Under the pieces are notes generated by a model that saw nothing but the letters and a program-made list of their open reading frames with translations, did not search any database and had not been told where the DNA came from. DNA of 9,727 nt from DAOQVB01 sp964400865 (GTDB taxonomy: Bacteria > Patescibacteriota > Microgenomatia > UBA1400 > PJMF01). Both the position numbers and the translations under genes were made by a program. The stretch is from assembly GCA_964400865.1 (NCBI GenBank), contig CAYNWG010000036.1, forward strand, positions 1 to 9,727. The letters are read 5' to 3'. This document shows, piece after piece, positions 6,210-9,727 of this stretch. Numbering within the stretch: position 1 is the first letter of the stretch; each line of letters opens with the position of its first letter.

Positions 6210-7197
6210 CGTTTGAATAAACTATCCGAGAAATCTCAGCTATTACTGGAGTTAACAGATTAAAGTCGGTACCTTTGGTCATTACACACAGTAAATAGGG
6301 ATTTTCTGGCAGATAGACAATACCGCAATCATGCAGCTGTGTTTCTGAGGTTAGCAGGTATCTCCGTTCACCAAATTTGTGAGCAACAGCTACAGGGGGT
6401 GGAACTCCTGCCCGCAAACCATCTTTATACATAGATTGTGTGAGAATCTCAAGGGCTAATTCAGAATTTTCATCACTCAAGTATGATGCATTAAACAGTA
6501 TGCGAAAAAAAGATGCATAGTCTTTGACACTTAAAATATTTCCACCTGGATCTTTTAACCCTTTAGAAATATCTACGCCAAAATCTTGGTATGTTGCATT
6601 CAAATCAGACACATTAACGAGTGTAATTAGGGTGTCGTAGGCTACATTGTCAGAATAGACAATCATTTGTTTCAGTAGGTCGATGGTTTTATATTGTTGA
6701 CCCAATTCAAGCAGTTTAGTTGGAATCATGTTTTGATCCTTATAGGCATCAATATTGTTTATGGTTAGAGGTGCTTCTAGTAATTGAGGATCTGTTTCTG
6801 CTTGTTTTAAGTAAGCAATTAGCAACGGCACTTTAATTAAACTCGCCGGCGAGAACTCTTCTTTTTCATTAATTCCAACCCAAGGTCCATTATTTAAATC
6901 TCGTAGATAAACTGAGGCTGCACTAATGTGTCCTTTGTGGACTTCGGAATCAATATAATTCTCTAGTTTTCCTTCTAAATTTTGAAATAAGCCAAAGTTT
7001 TCAACCGTGGAATCACATTCCAATAAAGGATTAATGTATGAATACGAAGGATTTAAATGAATACGATCTGAATTCGTACTGTTTGACTTTCGTAAACCAA
7101 AGCTCGTCAATAAACCAATGCCTACGCCAACTGCAAATACTAGGAAGAATGCAATCAACAACAACTTTTTACTTCGAATTACTTCATCAAATTTCAC
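6199..7197 (-). CDS. Membrane-anchored serine hydrolase, class A beta-lactamase fold
   Basis: A 332-residue protein with a short cytoplasmic N-terminus, one membrane helix at about 11-33, and an extracytoplasmic domain of the penicillin-recognising serine hydrolase superfamily. The catalytic SxxK is S119-L-I-K122 within FSPASLIKVPL. The SDN motif is at 182-184 (YSDNVAYD), 63 residues on, close to the class A spacing. The third box, normally KTG, reads K274-F-G. The omega-loop Glu that deacylates penicillins in true class A enzymes is not visible; DPGGN (216-220) lies where it would be expected. It is therefore better read as a wall-related or unknown serine hydrolase than as a resistance beta-lactamase. 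The start is GTG at 7197; a predicted promoter would place the 5' end of the mRNA almost at that codon. It converges with mnmA, overlapping it by 11 bp, and diverges from the large gene to its right. Confidence 0.8.
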   Translation of the reverse strand: MKFDEVIRSKKLLLIAFFLVFAVGVGIGLLTSFGLRKSNSTNSDRIHLNPSYSYINPLLECDSTVENFGLFQNLEGKLENYIDSEVHKGHISAASVYLRDLNNGPWVGINEKEEFSPASLIKVPLLIAYLKQAETDPQLLEAPLTINNIDAYKDQNMIPTKLLELGQQYKTIDLLKQMIVYSDNVAYDTLITLVNVSDLNATYQDFGVDISKGLKDPGGNILSVKDYASFFRILFNASYLSDENSELALEILTQSMYKDGLRAGVPPPVAVAHKFGERRYLLTSETQLHDCGIVYLPENPYLLCVMTKGTDFNLLTPVIAEISRIVYSNVSQ

Positions 7198-7203
7198 TTT
7201 TCT

Positions 7204-7231
7204 ATGATAACTGATGGAAACGAATATTCAA
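7204..7231 (-). promoter_or_regulatory. Likely promoter of the serine hydrolase gene
   Basis: On the minus strand TTGAAT (7226-7231) and TATCAT (7204-7209) are separated by 16 bp, matching the -35 and -10 consensus at 4 and 5 of 6 positions. The start site would fall near 7197, at the GTG codon, implying a leaderless mRNA. Confidence 0.45.
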
Positions 7232-7253
7232 ACCACTCATTTGAATTCGCAAT

Positions 7254-7259
7254 GGAGGT
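7254..7259 (+). promoter_or_regulatory. GGAGGT, ribosome binding site for an alternative TTG start
   Basis: GGAGGT is the best Shine-Dalgarno match in the window. It lies 11 nt before an in-frame TTG at 7271, which would add 23 residues to the large protein. The spacing is longer than optimal, so it competes with, but does not clearly beat, the ATG at 7340. Confidence 0.35.
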
Positions 7260-7330
7260 AAGATAGTCTATTGAACAGAGTTGCCATACATAGTCTGCAG
7301 TTGATTTATTCACGTTATTACCAGACAATT

Positions 7331-7334
7331 AGGA
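7331..7334 (+). promoter_or_regulatory. AGGA ribosome binding site deciding the ATG at 7340
   Basis: AGGA followed by five bases precedes ATG at 7340, an ideal spacing. This and the ATG codon are the reasons for preferring this start over the upstream TTG. Confidence 0.45.
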
Positions 7335-7339
7335 AAGAC

Positions 7340-9547
7340 ATGCCAACAACATCAAGAGAAGGAGACCTAAACAATCAGGAAAACCCAGCAGCTCAACTCT
7401 CACCCTCAGAAGAATCCGTGTTTCAGTGTATTGAGGTAATCAATCATTTTATAGAAAAAATTCGAGGCTTCTACGATGATGATAATACGCGAAAAGATAA
7501 TCATCGAAAACTTCAAGCACTTTGTCTTTGGTCAGATTATTTGTTAAGATTGGTTCAAGAAAAACGATTTCTTGATGATCCCAACCTACTTATTGAACAA
7601 ACTGCTCTCCTGCTTGAAACTTTTAGCATTGAAGAGATTGTTGGGGTTCGTACTGGAGCAGGAACGTCCTTTAATGATTTTAATTCAGTGCTTAGTTCAT
7701 ACGGACGTTCCGAAAAAAAACAATTGCTTTTCGGATCAATTAATATACCCAGTAATTGTTTTTTTACTCTTAAAGAACTTGAGCTGTTAACAACAACGAG
7801 AGAAGGGGAAATGCTGATTTCCCTAAATTCTGCTGAAGACACGCCCTCAATCAATAACCAAAATACCAATGGCTTACCAAATACTTACTTACTTCGATTT
7901 CGAGATATTACCGAGTTTCAAAAGTTTAGATTAGATATGAGAAAAAATAATCAGAGACCAAAAGGTGGGAATTTGTGGTTTTACTTCTGCTCCATACCCC
8001 TTTCCGACACAATTGGGTGCCAGTTATGCATCAACTCGTCGGGTAAAAATGTCTCAGTGGCCATGTCCTCTACACACCTTGCGAATGGAGTTAATCAACC
8101 TATTACGCCACCACCAATGACTGACATTCTCAGAGCTTTACTGTCACAACCTTATGATTCCTATAATGACTTCTTGGAAAGAAAGCGCACTCGTGCTGAA
8201 GCAATTGCTAATATAGCTGCAGAATTCAACCAAACTCTTGATAGTTTGTCTCGCGAACCAATTAGGATCGCAGTCCAACAAATGATTAGTTTGAGTCGAT
8301 CCACCACTGAACCACCGATGAAGTATTTAATGTCGTTGCTAGCATCTGATCCAGATCTTGAAACTTGGCGTCGAGCAGCGATATACAAACAACTGCTTCG
8401 TATCAAACGAACACAAAACATGAGTGATGAACAAAGACAAGCATATCTTCTGCAACTGGAAGAAAAACACCAAAATCACTATCGAAGATTGCTAGCAGAT
8501 CCATCGTCGGAATTTCTTCCCAGCACACTACTCACACGAAGTGGTGTAAGTTCAAACGGAGTAGCGCTGATGGCAACAAACAAAATTTTCCAAGACCAAG
8601 GTGCAGACGTGGTTTGTTTTACCCTAGACGGATGGTATTATGAAAATGAGCCACCCGAGACTTGGGAAAAATCTCAAGATTTAAATAAAGCAAATGTTTT
8701 GCTCGTGGATAGTGAGCCGAATGGTCCCTCCATGAAGCTGACGGCTGAAGAATACGCTCGGCACAGAGACACCTGTGTCAACACCTTTGTACAACGCGCT
8801 CTTGCAGACCCCAATCACACCTACGTTCTTATTACTGATAAAACCTCGAGACTGCTAGACCATGACTACCTGCCAAAATCAAATTTACCAGCAAATTTGG
8901 TGATATACGAAACTGCGAGCTTAACCAAGCATCAAAGAGGAGCAAAAAATAATTACTTTGGAGTGGTTTCTTCTTGGAACAATCCGTTGAATCCATCGGA
9001 AATGAGCGAGTTGAGAACCGCAGCCATGGGCGAATTAACCGCAGACTCAATCATCAATTTACCGCGATTAAGAGCTTCAGAAATTCGTGATGGAATTTCC
9101 CACAACTTTCAGTTATCAAAAATAATTGAACAGGTGTTTGAACAAGCGCAAGTTCACATTCCAGAAGAATCGCGATGGAGGTGGCAAAGTTACAATTACT
9201 TTGGGTTCATTTTGCCACCATCTCAATTAATCTCTGATTTCAATGAAAATCCATCAAATATTAGTAGCTATCTAGATGGTAGCAAACTCATGGGAGTGAT
9301 TAATTACTTTTTCACCGCTGAACCAGAGGCATCTAAAACTTTTGAGAAAGGAGATAGTTTTGGATTAAACAACACCCGTTTTATCCCCTTTGGTGTGCCA
9401 CTGGAAAAATCAGATCGAAATTTAAAACAATCTGAGCGTTGTATTGTGTACCGTGTTAGTTTTGGTAGAAAGACGAGTGAAGAAAATATGCTTGTATTTG
9501 CACAACACCTTGTAAAACATTTACTGGCCAATGTCTCTCAGCCTTGA
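7340..9547 (+). CDS. Large protein with a C-terminal fold-type I PLP aminotransferase-like domain and unknown N-terminal region
   Basis: A 735-residue protein (758 if translation starts at TTG 7271) without signal peptide or membrane helices. Residues 1-270 are unrecognised: a helical part to about 100, then a beta-rich part with cysteines. Residues 277-390 are helical and charged. From about 390 onward the sequence follows a class I/II aminotransferase: SGVSSNGVALMA (401-412, cofactor phosphate loop position), GWYYENEPPE (431-440, aromatic position), EPNGP then LTAEEY (459-472, the PNxP element), TYVLITDKTS (494-503, D500 as the residue facing the pyridine nitrogen), YETASLTKHQRG (523-534, K530 as the Schiff-base lysine), and YRVSFGR (704-710, R705 as the carboxylate-binding arginine). 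These are motif readings by eye, so PLP binding and any substrate are inference. It diverges from the hydrolase gene and stands alone. Confidence 0.72.
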   Translation: MPTTSREGDLNNQENPAAQLSPSEESVFQCIEVINHFIEKIRGFYDDDNTRKDNHRKLQALCLWSDYLLRLVQEKRFLDDPNLLIEQTALLLETFSIEEIVGVRTGAGTSFNDFNSVLSSYGRSEKKQLLFGSINIPSNCFFTLKELELLTTTREGEMLISLNSAEDTPSINNQNTNGLPNTYLLRFRDITEFQKFRLDMRKNNQRPKGGNLWFYFCSIPLSDTIGCQLCINSSGKNVSVAMSSTHLANGVNQPITPPPMTDILRALLSQPYDSYNDFLERKRTRAEAIANIAAEFNQTLDSLSREPIRIAVQQMISLSRSTTEPPMKYLMSLLASDPDLETWRRAAIYKQLLRIKRTQNMSDEQRQAYLLQLEEKHQNHYRRLLADPSSEFLPSTLLTRSGVSSNGVALMATNKIFQDQGADVVCFTLDGWYYENEPPETWEKSQDLNKANVLLVDSEPNGPSMKLTAEEYARHRDTCVNTFVQRALADPNHTYVLITDKTSRLLDHDYLPKSNLPANLVIYETASLTKHQRGAKNNYFGVVSSWNNPLNPSEMSELRTAAMGELTADSIINLPRLRASEIRDGISHNFQLSKIIEQVFEQAQVHIPEESRWRWQSYNYFGFILPPSQLISDFNENPSNISSYLDGSKLMGVINYFFTAEPEASKTFEKGDSFGLNNTRFIPFGVPLEKSDRNLKQSERCIVYRVSFGRKTSEENMLVFAQHLVKHLLANVSQP
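8507..9535 (+). other. Predicted PLP-dependent (fold-type I) domain within the large protein
   Basis: This is the segment carrying the ordered aminotransferase-like elements. The proposed cofactor lysine codon is AAG at 8927-8929. The domain begins where LLADPSSEFLPSTLLTRSG resembles the entry to the large domain of class I enzymes, and ends with RVSFGR plus a closing helix, as the family does. Confidence 0.55.
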
Positions 9548-9727
9548 GTTCTCTATGCATGCAACAGCACAACTATAACCAATTTAAATCCATCGTCTAT
9601 CAATCGCTACTGGCAACATATACTAGTTACAGATATTCTCCAATACTCCCGCTTGACCTTTGGCTTAAGTGACTGTTATAATCCCCTCCGCTCTAGAGAT
9701 CAAGTCCTGATACATTTGGGATACTAG
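9548..9727. other. Gene-free right end of the window
   Basis: No coding region or terminator hairpin with a T-run was found after the large gene's TGA. The stretch contains a strong plus-strand promoter at 9653-9682 and is otherwise featureless apart from a short TGCATGCA palindrome-like motif just after the stop. Confidence 0.5.
9653..9682 (+). promoter_or_regulatory. Near-consensus sigma-70-type promoter with extended -10
   Basis: TTGACC (9653-9658) and TATAAT (9677-9682) are separated by 18 bp, and TGT directly before the -10 makes an extended -10. It is the best promoter in the window. Transcription would start near 9689 and run out of the window; its product is not visible. Confidence 0.75.

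Noticed and set aside
6226..6240. GAGA-AA-TCTC as a bidirectional terminator between mnmA and the hydrolase gene
   Set aside because: The stem is only 4 bp, there is no T-run, and it lies inside the hydrolase coding sequence.
6199..7197. Antibiotic-resistance beta-lactamase
   Set aside because: KTG is replaced by KFG and the omega-loop glutamate is not apparent; only the fold and the SxxK/SDN motifs are supported.
7709..7735. 8-bp inverted repeat (TCCGAAAA / TTTTCGGA) with a run of eight A's
   Set aside because: It is inside the large coding sequence; the A-run encodes Lys-Lys and no frame change is needed. No sign of a programmed slip.
7572..7790. Plus-strand frame of 72 codons that could suggest a frameshift in the large gene
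   Set aside because: The main frame is open and coherent throughout, so this is a shadow frame.
1..9727. CRISPR array, insertion sequence, restriction, toxin-antitoxin or phage genes
   Set aside because: No regularly spaced repeats, transposase, nuclease or phage structural motifs were seen in any frame.
1..9727. Alternative genetic code (TGA as Gly, as in Gracilibacteria/SR1)
   Set aside because: TGA ends the acyltransferase, FemAB-like and large genes at natural family ends, so the standard code fits.

Overview
The window reads as chromosomal DNA of a small-genome bacterium using the standard code (TGA, TAG and TAA all serve as stops). The AT-leaning composition, very tight gene packing, scarcity of Shine-Dalgarno sequences and the gene mix (DUF2207 protein with a poly-glycine tail, a CorA-like protein, a single-domain FemAB/GNAT-like protein, mnmA, a membrane-anchored beta-lactamase-fold hydrolase) would fit a Patescibacteria/CPR-type genome. 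That placement is an inference; no rRNA or ribosomal protein gene is present to test it.

Layout. Positions 11-1087 (minus) encode a family-3 membrane acyltransferase. Upstream of it, also on the minus strand, is a tRNA-Gln(UUG) at 1199-1269. The 18 bp covering the tRNA 3' end recur exactly at 1088-1105, touching the acyltransferase start codon, and three inverted repeats fill the short interval between the copies. From 1379 to 6209 four plus-strand genes lie almost end to end: DUF2207 membrane protein, CorA-like metal channel, FemAB/GNAT-like transferase and mnmA (gaps of 17 bp and 24 bp, then a 4-bp ATGA overlap). mnmA converges on, and overlaps by 11 bp, a minus-strand gene (6199-7197) for a membrane-anchored serine hydrolase of the class A beta-lactamase fold. 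A divergent 7.2-kb promoter region separates it from a large plus-strand gene ending at 9547. The last 180 bp hold no gene but contain a near-consensus promoter pointing out of the window.

Most genes concern the envelope (acyl transfer, unknown DUF2207 role, metal transport, possible peptide/amino-acid transfer, peptidoglycan-related hydrolase fold). mnmA is the informational exception; its usual substrates include tRNA-Gln(UUG), which is encoded 3.8 kb away. The most interesting object is the large protein at 7340-9547: its C-terminal half carries, in correct order, what look like the signature elements of a fold-type I PLP-dependent aminotransferase (small-residue loop, PNxP, Asp, SLTK Schiff-base lysine, terminal RVSFGR), preceded by about 270 residues that I do not recognise. 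This rests on motif reading by eye and needs a profile or structure comparison.
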